From the NCBI GenBank assembly GCA_030272585.1, contig BSYQ01000007.1, forward strand, positions 1,554,001 to 1,618,000: a stretch of 64,000 nucleotides of DNA, read 5' to 3'. Below, piece by piece: positions 11,305 through 21,523 of this stretch. Both the position numbers and the translations under genes were made by a program. The DNA is from Bryopsis sp. KO-2023. Lineage: Eukaryota; Chlorophyta; Ulvophyceae; Bryopsidales; Bryopsidaceae. The notes under the pieces were generated by a model. That model saw only the letters and a list, made by a program, of their open reading frames with translations. It made no database searches and was not told the origin of the DNA. How positions within the stretch are numbered: position 1 is the first letter of the stretch; each line of letters begins with the position of its first letter.

Positions 11305-13108
11305 GCGAGCAGCATTAGTGGAAGGGCCACCGGAAACCTTCACATTGGCCAAGAATTCAGACCAAACGCGTGAACATGTAAAGACTAATTTTCCAGAGTT
11401 ACTTGATCTCGTTGATGATGGTAGGAAGGCCATGTGCAAATATGGCATCAAAAACACAATGCAAATTCGGAGAACCCATGGGAAAAAAAAACAAAAAAAA
11501 ACAGTTGCTCGGAGCTCGAAGTGTGTACCGTCTGATTTCTCTTGTCAGTCCTGGCACCTTTTTCTATGCAGTATGCTCACCCCGAAGGCAACATTCATCC
11601 TGACACAGATGGATTTTGATTAAACCATGTAGAAACTGTTGGGAGTTCTGTTCACTGTATAGGCAGTCTTGCAGTTCATCTGAGGCCAGATGATTACGTG
11701 GAGCGGCGAGCAGACGGGTATAAGGAGCCCCTGGAAGTGTTTGTTTTGGGGACCTGCCATTATTCGCAGAAATCAGCAGATGATGCCCTTCGACTCATCG
11801 AAGCCGTCTGTCCGGAGAACGTGGTGGTGGAGTTGTGTCGAAGCCGAGTGGCGGTGCTGTATGCAAATGATCAGCAGGGAGAGAATTCACCAGTGCGTTG
11901 ATATGTGGGAAGAATAAAGAATCAGTCGGTGGGCAGTTCAATGGATGGCATTTTAGGGATGCGGGTGTGGAAGAGAATCACCAGTATTGTAATTTTGAAT
12001 ATATGGGGTCGTTTCCTGCATGCTCCGTTTCGTTTCGTTGCACTTGAATTCCTTGTATGTTCTGGGAAATTATCTTGCTGGACAGTGCTTCCGTGTCGTT
12101 GAGGAGTTGCGTGTTTTTTTGCTGTCTGACCAGGGATCCAATGCTGACAACCCCATGAGCCTTTCTGGAGAAAACTTCTTTGATGCCATCTCTCGATCGC
12201 TGTCGCTGGGCGGACCAGCAGCACTGGCCCTACGAGCTCTGCTAGGCACTGTATCGAAACGCTTGTCGGGGGGGTTTGCTATGACCAGTGGCGCTGAAAT
12301 GAGGGCAGCCCAAGCCGCATCGGAGAATGTGGGGGCTCAAATCGTTCTGGGTAAGAGTGGATCCTGGTCAGTGGTGAGTGTGGGGGCCTTCACTGCAAGA
12401 CTGGGAAAAGCGGTGTAGATGGGAGGGGTGCGTTCGTTTGATCCAGAAATTCGCACACAGCTGGCAGCGATGGGAAGGCCCCGACAAAGGTCCACATTGT
12501 GAGAGCCTTTCTTTTTTCTGGAATTCTTAAACAGCAGCGACTGCCGCTCATGTGTATGTAGTGAGCATTCAGCGGTGTGGTGTGGCCATGCAGGGGACCG
12601 CCCCATTGAAATCACTCTCGAGCGAACATGGGAGTCCATGAACTGGGCAGCTCGCTGGCGATTCTGCAGCAGCCTGTTTTCTGGATTGACTGTGCCCTCG
12701 TCCGTGCTTAACAAACGCACGGACGAGATCCAGAAAATGCTGGCGAACATGGATGAAGACCTTGTCTCTCAATGGCTCAGTCAATTGGTGGCCGAGTTTC
12801 CTGAGGTGGGACCGACACTGGTCCATGAGCGGGACATGTATCTTGCCTGGTCACTGAAGCGATCAAAGGCGGTGAATGGCACGAACAGGGTGGTTGGAGT
12901 TGTGGGGAGAGGTCACCTGCGAGGAATTATGTATGCAATGTCGCACGATCGAGGGGACTTGAGATTCAGCGACCTGGTCGGAGGCAAGAACAAAAAGGAA
13001 AACAAGGTGTCCAAAGAGGAGGGGGTCATGCGGTTTTTGAGGAGGCTTGTCTTCGAGATCGCCTTGGGCTATGGCTGCTACGTTGCTTGGGTCGAGTTTG
13101 TGCACTGA
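11305..13108 (+). CDS. TraB-family protein (first exon not resolved)
   Basis: Four exons fit together: 11305-11420, 11663-11892, 12134-12350, 12594-13108 (TGA). Phases agree (GAT G|GC; CCA|GGA; CTG G|GG). TraB hallmarks are VFVLGTCHYSQKSADD, PENVVVELCRSRVAVLY, GAEMRAAQAASENVGAQIVL, GDRPIEITLERTW, LVHERDMYLAWSL and VVGVVGRGHLRGI, with the conserved His, Glu and closing GRGH motif in order. The C terminus has one hydrophobic segment (FEIALGYGCYVAWVEF), so membrane attachment is likely. Members are predicted metal-dependent peptidase-like or mitochondrial/plastid regulators; the reaction is not established. The first exon must end in phase 2 upstream of 11305. An ATG at 10904 followed by a Ser/Arg-rich leader is a candidate, but no good donor follows it. 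Confidence 0.85.
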
Positions 13109-14101
13109 TCGATAGCTCTTTTGTGGGGGAGTTTGCAGGGGGGCCGACCTCAGGAAGCTTTGGGGTAATTCACCCATTGATGGAGTATTTTTTGTTCTAA
13201 ACGGGGAGAGGAAATTGATGAGCTAGCGAGTGTGACTGTTGTGCCACTGGTTTTGGGTGCATATCACCGTTGTTCGACTGTTAATGAGGTGATTATTCAA
13301 TGTAACAACACAGTACCGTCCATCATCCGTTCAGAGTGATTCGATTTATAGTGCATTGCGGAAATTTCTTTGTAGTTGGGCTGATGGCGGATGGAAACGT
13401 GTCAGACTCGACGTCCAAGAGGGGGAAGGCCGGGGGGGGAAGGCCGGGGGGGGGGAAGGCCGGGGGGGGGGGTACAGAGCCCGGCCATAAACAGTGAGCT
13501 GCACATTTTTATTTTGACACACCTGTCAAATATATTACAATCTTGGACCAGAGATGTGGTCCTGAACATCTACCTACCGATTAATTAAGACTGTTCATCC
13601 CTGGCTCCTGATGGTATCCATCACAAATCATCTCCCTCCATTGCATTTCAGGTCTTCAAGCCTACTCTCATTTCTATTTTGAAAGGTGGGAGATATTCTG
13701 ACACTCTCCGCTTCTCTTCTCCCACACCACGGCAGGTGTGACGGCTGTGTCAAGCAAGGAAATGGTGACAAAAAAAACAAAGACCTCTTCTTTCCAACAG
13801 TTATGGGTGCAGTAATTCCAGTGCCGGAGGCTCGTCAACGTCGGAAGCTTCAGACGATGTGTGCTCAAGAGTATCAAGCAGACAAAGACGTTGCGATTGG
13901 CTGTGCAATCGACTCGTCCGGTCGTCGAAACCTGCTGGTAGGCCCGAAAGAGGGTCCGTGTCCCTCTAACGAGTGTTCTTTGGCTTGTCCATTGGAGGTC
14001 CTTGTGGCTGCGATTACGCACTGTAGCACACGTGGCGCTCTAGCCGCAAGCTAGAAATTTTCCTGACAGAATTCAACACCTGATGGAGCCCCAAGGGGCA
14101 C
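13109..14101. other. Intergenic region between TraB and the next gene
   Basis: No exon with family features is seen. An in-frame plus stretch at about 13800-14054 (PVPEARQRRKLQTM) has no recognisable relation. Three G-rich tandem blocks lie at 13423-13472. Confidence 0.4.
13423..13472. repeat. G-rich minisatellite, three copies of GGAAGGCC plus G-run
   Basis: Three near-identical blocks of ggaaggccggggggg follow one another. The runs of seven to eleven G could form G-quadruplexes in the plus strand. The block lies about 300 bases past the TraB stop codon. Confidence 0.8.
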
Positions 14102-14751
14102 ATGGCTGACGATTCCAACGAGGTAAGAAACGAACTAGTTTGCGTGAGTTGTTTTGACGTCTTTGAGGTGCCTTGGCAGGTATTGAACGTGTGCAGGCGA
14201 CGGCTCGACGTTATTTTGAGCGTTATTGAAACACGGCGCACGGAACGAGAAGCCGTTTCTTTGCTCTGTGAAGCATCGGGAAGGGCGTTCGAAGCAGTGG
14301 GGGACCGAGAAGTGAAATTCTGCCTAGCGACCATAGGATATCCAATTCCTGGGGTTTTGATCGCAACGTGGTCGCTCAGCTCACCCATTCCAAAATCCTT
14401 CACATTTGGGGGTGTTGCAACCTCCACTATTTTTTATCCTAATCGAGAAGGAACCAAACATAGACATGCGAGCGACAGACCACGTCTCGTTCTAGAAAGA
14501 ACTCCAGATCAGCTTGTCAGAAGACCTTCAAGTTGTATCGCCCGCTGTCTCTTGTGGAAACTCCCTACGCAGAACCACCTGCGTTCAAGAAACTCCTGGC
14601 CACCAAATTCACCGACTGGGGCTCGAAAGAATTTATGTGTGAACGACCATCCACATCGGGGGGGCGATTGATGATCCACACCATTCGAATGACAGAGACG
14701 AGCATGCGAAAGATTCTTTGCGAATTCATTGCCAGCGCACCAATTGACTGA
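14102..14751 (+). CDS. Candidate small gene, unrecognised
   Basis: An ATG in good context starts MADDSNE and is followed at once by a GTAAGA donor (14123). A second open stretch ending at 14751 (TGA) encodes KLYRPLSLVETPYAEPP, KKLLATKFTDWGSKEFMCE and MRKILCEFIASAPID, which reads like real protein. Acceptors before it, at about 14488 (ctag), 14513 (atcag) or 14521 (gtcag), are possible. The last is in phase 0 and would join directly to the first exon. The middle part is not resolved and no family is recognised. The stop lies only 127 bases before the UDP-glucose dehydrogenase start. Confidence 0.3.
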
Positions 14752-14878
14752 ACAGCCCACTCCATAAATTCATTTCTGAAATAGCAGCTTATGTTTCCCG
14801 TGTTTGCTTGCCGACACCTGCGGAGTTGAGGACAGTTCGCGCTGCGCCAGGCCTAGTTAACGTATTTCCTTACTGACA

Positions 14879-16716
14879 ATGAAGATCGCCTGTATCGGTG
14901 CTGGATATGTGGGGGGACCCACTATGGCCATGGTGGCCTTGAAGTGTCCCGAGATCCAGGTCGTCGTGGTCGACATTCAGGAAAGCCGTATCAAAGCCTG
15001 GAACAGTGACGAACTCCCGATCTATGAGCCTGGCCTGGACGAGGTGGTGAAAGCGTGCCGTGGCAAGAACTTGTTTTTCAGCACGGACACCCACAAGCAC
15101 GTTGGCGAGGCGGACATTGTTTTCGTCAGGTACCGAAGACTGACCGCCAGTAGAACCCCCAGAAGCGTTTCTCGAACCATACACTTTACCTGGACGCATT
15201 AGTGTCAGAAAACTTTTGTTCGTTGAGCGGCCAGCGTCTGACCCTAACGGTTTACCAACTGCCGCAGTGTGAACACCCCAACCAAGACTCAGGGTATTGG
15301 TGCTGGAAAGGCCGCGGATCTGACTTACTGGGAAGGAGCAGCGCGTATGATCGCTGCCTGCTCTACCACGAGCAAGATTGTCGTCGAGAAGTCGACAGTG
15401 CCCGTGAAAACCGCAGAGGCTATTGGCAAGGTAACTCTCACGAGCTCTTGCCGCGGAGGTGGTCTTTCTGCGACCGTGGATCTATGGTTCTGGTGGCAAG
15501 TAGGATATTGATCCGCTGCGACTGTTCGACAGGTCTTGAAGAGAAACTCTCTCAACGAGGACGTCCACTTCGAGATCTTGTCCAATCCTGAATTCCTGGC
15601 TGAGGGTACCGCAATTGAGGATTTGACCGCCCCTGACAGAGTACGCACCTAGTATTCCTCATGATTGTTGGTTATCTAGATGTCTGTAGACATTTCCTTA
15701 CCTGGGATGAACATCCACAGGTCTTGATTGGAGGAGCAGAGACTGAGTCTGGCCAGAGGGCCATCCAGGTGCTTAAGAGTGTGTACGAGCACTGGGTCCC
15801 CTCGGAACGCATCATCTGCGCCAACTTGTGGTCTGCTGAGTTGTCGAAGCTCACTGCGAATGCCTTCCTGGCTCAACGTATCTCGTCCATCAATGCCATT
15901 TCAGCTCTGTGTGAGGTCACTGGAGCCGACGTCCAGCAGGTGAGCAAGTGTATCATGTTGGGAAAGCTCTGTCCAGAATGCTGTATTCAAGATCAACATG
16001 TGAAAAGCTCTTGTGCTGCACAGGTGTCGCATGCAATTGGTACTGACTCCCGTGTAGGCCCCAAATTCCTGAACGCTTCCGTTGGATTTGGAGGTTCCTG
16101 CTTCCAGAAGGATATCTTGAACTTGTGCTATGTGTGTGAGAGCATGGGGCTCACGACTGTCTCAGAGTACTGGAGATCTGTCGTTGCCATGAATGACTAC
16201 CAGAAGCAAAGATTTGTGGAGCGCGTGGTGTCCAGTATGTTCAACACCGTCAAGGGCAAGAGAGTCGCTGTCTTTGGATTTGCCTTCAAGAAGGACACCG
16301 GTGACACTCGTGAAACTCCTGCCATCGACGTGTGCCGAGGTCTCATCGATGAAGGTGCCAACCTTGCAATTTACGATCCCAAGGTGACAGAGTCGCAAAT
16401 GTTCAAGGATTTGTCTCTGTCCAAGTTCGAGTGGGACATCCCCATGTCGCCCACCAAGGCCAATGAGAAGTTGCAAATGAGCGTCACCTGCACTTTCGAC
16501 CCATATGAGGCAGCCAAGGGTGCCCATGCAGTCTGTCTCATGACTGAATGGGACGAGTTCAAGACGTATGATTACAAGAAGATTTATGATGCTATGGTCA
16601 AGCCTGCATTCCTCTTCGATGGCCGTAATCTGGTGAACACCGAGGAGCTCCGCGAAATCGGATTCGTGGTGTTCTCTATTGGAAAACCTCTTGACCCATT
16701 TGTCAAGAGGAGCTAG
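14879..16716 (+). CDS. UGD: UDP-glucose 6-dehydrogenase
   Basis: Five exons: 14879-15129, 15268-15430, 15533-15640, 15721-15939, 16024-16716, total 477 residues, close to the 480 usual in plants. The enzyme oxidises UDP-glucose to UDP-glucuronate with two NAD+, feeding cell-wall and other polysaccharide synthesis in the cytosol. Seen features: Rossmann GAGYVG at residues 7-12, [71 protein letters not shown] with the catalytic lysine, and [10 protein letters not shown] with the catalytic cysteine at about 273. The second nucleotide-binding half ([20 protein letters not shown]) is intact. The start is the first ATG and matches the family N terminus ([14 protein letters not shown]). Wording is strongly plant-like. 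Flowering-plant homologues mostly have intron-free coding regions, so four introns here are notable. Confidence 0.97.
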
Positions 16717-18185
16717 AGAGGGGAATTCGTTGCAGGAAGACCCACACAACATTTTCTTTATTCAATATTTGCTGGGGCAGGACGGGGATTTGGAAGGTCT
16801 CGTTTCTGCTCTGCACAGCGACCCAATTGTCGCTTGTAGATCAAGTTGATTGTTTTTTAGATAGTGTGAAATCCTTCAAATGACTTAAAAACGGGGGGGA
16901 GGACTTAGAGCCTGGATGGCTCTTGACTGTGATCTGAGGATGTAGGGATGTAATTTGATGAGGAAAGCTGTAATGCCATATCTTGATTCCTTCCTATTTC
17001 TGTTTCTGTGGTGGCAAAAGAGTCGAGATATTGACTGAAGTTTGCAGTCTCTCCACCATCCAACACCAAAGGCGTGTGGTAACGATGAAAAAATAAAACA
17101 TCTTAAATACCCCAAGGAAAAGACCAACTCTGCGACGTCTGTACAGTCGCCACCTGCTGTCCCCTTCCGACACTGCCCAACAACATGAACCCGACACGCC
17201 AAAAGCGTCGAGCACTGCACAAGACACGAATTTACGACCCCCGTGATGTGACTGTCCTCATATCTCTTTGAAATGTGAAACGCGCGTCGACATAAAAGGA
17301 ACAGCTTTGTGCAAGGAAAATCATTGCAAGAGCAGGCGGCGGAACGAATTCGTCATGTGCTGCGTCTGCACGATTATTTTTTTTTGAGAAGCAGCCCTAA
17401 CTCGCACGCCATCCTTTCTGTGTAGTCCGCCTTCCTCAACCCTCGCCTCTCATCGAGACTCGTTCAAGCTGGTATCATTAAAAAGCTGCTGCTTCCATGC
17501 ACCCCCCCCCATCGGCTCCACCATTCAGGAAATGCAAGCCGGGCCTTCGCCCAGTCTGGGCTGCACTACGAAACCAACGCTTCCTGAGGGGGGACCTTGC
17601 CCATGGGCCGAACTGAGATCAATTCACAAATCGATCTCAAGCAAACAAACAAGCATCAAAATCGATTCCACTTGTCTACAACGTTCCTCCCAGCGGTTTT
17701 TACCGTGTGTCAATTTCCTTCAACCTCATTTGTTGGGCGTCAATAATCGATCAGATGTCGGAGGCCTGCTCGCTGCTGGGGCGCGGGCAAACGAGAGGAT
17801 CACAGGTGTGTGGCCCGCAAACCACCTACGAGCTGTGCGGCGATTGGGTAGAATTGCGGGTCGTGTTGCTGTGGAACTGTCATGCGCAACAAATTCCCCA
17901 ACAGCCACATTTTTCTCGTGAGAAAAGCACATTGTGCTTACGTCAGCACCACCTCCTAATTTATTTCCCTGCCCTCCCATCCCAAAGCAATTGCTGCTCC
18001 CGTTGCTGTCCTGGGAGGTGAAGGGCCTGGTGTTGGTGGTGACGGTGTGAAGGGAGCTCTGTGGATATCGACGAAACCCGGTTTGCGATTGCTCGGTGAA
18101 AAAAGAAGGAAGAAAAGAGAACGTGGTGGTGTTTCTTTTTCTTTCCCTTGTTTCTGTCGTTATTTCCACGAGCTATCGGATATCT
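16717..18185. other. Intergenic region, no gene seen
   Basis: Past the UDP-glucose dehydrogenase stop there is 3' flank and then about 1.3 kb without a convincing exon on either strand. A CpG-bearing stretch with pyrimidine runs (17400-18185) probably contains the promoter and 5' leader of the ubiquitin-fold gene. Confidence 0.4.
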
Positions 18186-19329
18186 ATGGCCCTGGAGCTG
18201 AAGTTGGATGGACTCCGTGAAAAAACTCGCGGCATCAAGGCCCAGGAGCAGGCGGACGAGACGGGCGACGATGTGAAGGTGATTGGATGCGCGCAACGCA
18301 CTCGGCTACGTTGTTTTCTTTCCAACGAGGCGAAAGTTTCGTTTCCTGCACAGCAGGGGGTGGGGGGATTGCGGATTGGGGTGCCGTCGGGGCGTAACGG
18401 CGCGCCAGTTGAGATGGAACACCCTAGGGGGTTGTTCGATCGACGACGGGGTGGCTTGCGTCGACGTGTGTCGCGCGTTGGGCTTGCGTGGAGTACTAGA
18501 TCCCTTTTTTCTGTCCGAGTGTAGTTGCAAGTCGTCGTCCAACGCAGCACAGCACGTATGACAGCCACAGCCAAGTGGCATCTCTTTTTGGTGGGGGGGG
18601 GGGGTGAACGGAATCAACGACGTGAGTGCTTGTTGGAGAAACGATGCACAAGTGGGAAGAAAACGTTTTTCATTTTGGTGGCACGACTTTGAACGTCGGG
18701 TGTCTCGTTTGCAGGTCATCCTCCTGATGCCGGACGGCAGCGAAGCGCTCGCAGTGGTAAATCCAAACGTCCTGCCGGACGCTTTCTGTTTTCTCGTGCA
18801 GTAGAAAAAAAAAGCGTCGCCTCTGATCACCCATATCGTCGAACTCTCTTTTGCTTTTTTGCAGTTTAAGATGGGAACCTTGGTTTCGTATGTCAAGGCC
18901 TACGTGAACAATGAGTTCGGGCACCCTATGGCGAAGATGGTGCGCATGCTGCTGTTTTTTGACGTATCGTCGAAATAAACGAAGAACATTGTACAGAATG
19001 AACAATACATGCTGTCTCGTGGTCGCTTATGTATTGCGCACGCCCGTGATATCCTCCTCACGTTTTTCCCTACAGGTGTTATTGTTGGAAGATCGCCCAA
19101 TGTTGGACCCCCTGTGCCTTTCCGACATCCCTGGCGTTACCCAAAGCGGCGTGAACCACGTTAAAGTTTCGGTGAGGATTTTTCCTCCTTTTTCGTTTTT
19201 CTTACGAAAGCCCTGACATCTTTTTCGCACTGTTTTTCCCTGCCGCTTCTTTTTTTCCCTCGACGGCTTCGTCAGTTTTCGACGAACGGAACTCGGGAGC
19301 GGGACGCTTCAATAGATTTTTCACGTTGA
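18186..19329 (+). CDS. Small ubiquitin-fold (Ubl) protein
   Basis: Exons 18186-18278, 18715-18756, 18865-18939 and 19076-19171 join in phase 0. A last short exon, 19276-19329 (TGA), is likely but less sure; reading through the 19172 donor would end at 19216 instead. The product is about 118 residues. After an N-terminal MALELKLDGLREKTRG helix, the sequence KVILLMPDGSEALAVFKMG, LVSYVKAYVNNEFG, AKMVLLLEDRPMLDPLCL and SDIPGVTQSGVNHVKVS follows the beta-grasp pattern of ubiquitin-like domains: strand, strand, helix, strand, D-P-x-x-L, final strand. There is no C-terminal diglycine, so conjugation is unlikely; a protein-interaction role is inferred. No specific orthologue is named. The four introns split the domain into very short exons. 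Confidence 0.65.
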
Positions 19330-19423
19330 TTTTCTTGGACGGAGGATGTACGCTGGGATGAAAGTACACGGTGGTTTTTTTGTGGTGCTGTATTAATCGT
19401 GGGGGTTTGTCGATCCACCATGC

Positions 19424-19457
19424 CACCTCAGCCCAAGCTGAGGTGTTTTTTTTTTTA
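19424..19457 (+). other. Perfect 9-bp hairpin followed by T-run
   Basis: CACCTCAGC, a four-base CCAA loop, then GCTGAGGTG, directly followed by eleven T. It lies about 100 bases past the ubiquitin-fold gene. The shape resembles a terminator-like RNA end, but a function in a nuclear genome is only a guess. Confidence 0.45.
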
Positions 19458-20697
19458 GTGAAAATTAGAAATTTGGTTTATAGGGGTGGTGATGCAACTG
19501 TTAGTTATTCTCACTCCCGAATTATGACTAATCAGAAGCCCCTCAGTTTGGAAAGGTGACCTTTCAGCGATTAGTAATCTAAAAAAAAAGAAAACTGAGT
19601 CGAAGATTAAACTAGGTTTTCTGTGATGTCTGTGTTCTGTTTGAATTCACTGGAGAAGAAGCTCTTGTTCAGGGTTTGTTTTGTTTTTTGTTTTGTAGAT
19701 GGATGCTTGATTTCTCCTTCCAAATGCCAGAAAAGAAAGAAAAAAAAAAAACGAAAGCAGCATCTTTGATGAGAACAAGATTTGGCTTTCCAATATTATT
19801 ATCCAAAAAGAAAGAAAAGGAAGAAAAGAAAAAAAAAAGACCAAGAAGAAGAAAAAAAAAAAAAAAGAAGAGGAAAGCAAGACGAAATTTCCTGACAGTG
19901 ATCTAGCAAAATGCGTAATGTGAAAATTTTCATGGGAGAGTTGCTCAATTTCCCCGATTGCCTCGGTTCGTTTTCTTTTTTTAGTTTTATCCAGAGTTTG
20001 TGGGCCTTTTTTTTAAACACGAAGAAATCATAAGCAAAACAGAAAAGTAAAAAAAGAAAAAAAAAGAAAAAAAAAGAAACGTATTGGGGGAGGTGGCACC
20101 AAAAAAACAAAAAACAAAAACAAAAATACTTTTCAAAAAACAACAAAAAAAAAGAAAGAGAGAAAAAGGGACCGAAAAAAAAAAAAAAAAAAAAGAGTGG
20201 GATGTTGCCGTGAGTAAAGCGACTGAGAATAAAACGGAAAAAAAAAGGGAGGAAGAAAAAAATTTAAAGAATACACCACTCCTGCAAGAAAAGAAAAGGG
20301 TCTCACTGAAAAGGTTTAAAAAAAGAAAAAAAAAACGGGGGGAAGGGTGGGGGTTCGAAAGAAAAAGAAGGAAAAAAAAAGGGGAGAACACATCGCGTAT
20401 CCAGTATCGGGAAATTTTGCTTGCCGAAGAAAGAGATAGATGGGGCATTGCTCACTAGGGTTTTTTCAATCGCAACAGGAAATATATACATATATATATA
20501 TATACGTTGTTGCAGAAATGCGTTTTGCTTTGTTTTTAGGCAGAGGTAAAAAACGGCCAGGTTTCTGGAGGTCGGTGATGGTCGGTTGGTGTAGGGAAGA
20601 GAGATGGAAAAGGAGCACCGAGGAAAAGGGGAAAAAGATGCAAAGGGAATAGAAACGAACGGGGGCGCTTTGGGGGGGGGGTGTTGTGTGTTTGTAT

Positions 20698-20705
<8 letters not shown>

Positions 20706-20739
<34 letters not shown>
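20706..20739. repeat. (TG)n microsatellite
   Basis: About 17 near-perfect TG dinucleotides, flanked on the left by interrupted TGT/TTTG units. Confidence 0.9.
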
Positions 20740-20741
<2 letters not shown>

Positions 20742-21484
20742 CGTGAGGTCTTGGGAGGCGATTATCATATTAGATAGGGTGTTTTGGTTGTTTTTTTTCT
20801 TTCATTCGGCAGTTTATCTTGCTCTGACCCAGTGGGGTTTTGATGACTGGGTGTAGGACCCTTTTCTTCTTTTTCTCTTCTTTTTGAAGAAAATTCCAAC
20901 TACAAGGAGGTGATTTTTTGTTTTAATTTCATCCCCCCTTTTTTCGTTCGGAAAGTTCTATTAAGAACACGATGAGGGGGGTGTTTGGGGGGGGGAGGGA
21001 AATATTAATTCTTTCCCCTGAATATCTGGGTTCGTGTAGAAGCTGCACCCAACCTTTGTCTTCCCTAGTCAACCCGGGGATATTTCAAAAAAAAAAAAAA
21101 AGAGAGGAGAGAAAAAAAGAAGAATTTTCCTCCACATGTTTTGATGAATTTGAAATTTTTCATTTTCTTTTCTTTTTGGAGATGATATGGTTTTCATGTT
21201 TTCGGGGTGGTCGATTGGTGGTTTGCTTGTTTTCTTTTCTTTCAAGTTGCGCTATTTCTCGCTTGATGTTGCACCAAAAAAAAGATTATCTCAAATATCG
21301 TACATTGGGGTGGGGGGGGGGGGGGAAACAAAAAAAATTGGAAAGAAACGCTCTGAAGGAAAATTATAGTAGTCAGCCAACTTTGATTTTTCACACTTTT
21401 GTTTTTATTTTCAACTTTTTTTTTTCCCCCCTTTGGAACTCGGAGTTAGGCGAAGAGAAGAACATGATCCTTTTTTTTTTTTCT

Positions 21485-21494
<10 letters not shown>

Positions 21495-21523
<29 letters not shown>
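21495..21523. repeat. G homopolymer, 29 bases, preceded by T-run
   Basis: An uninterrupted run of G follows two T-runs. Its exact length is uncertain, as such runs are error-prone in sequencing and assembly. Confidence 0.8.
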
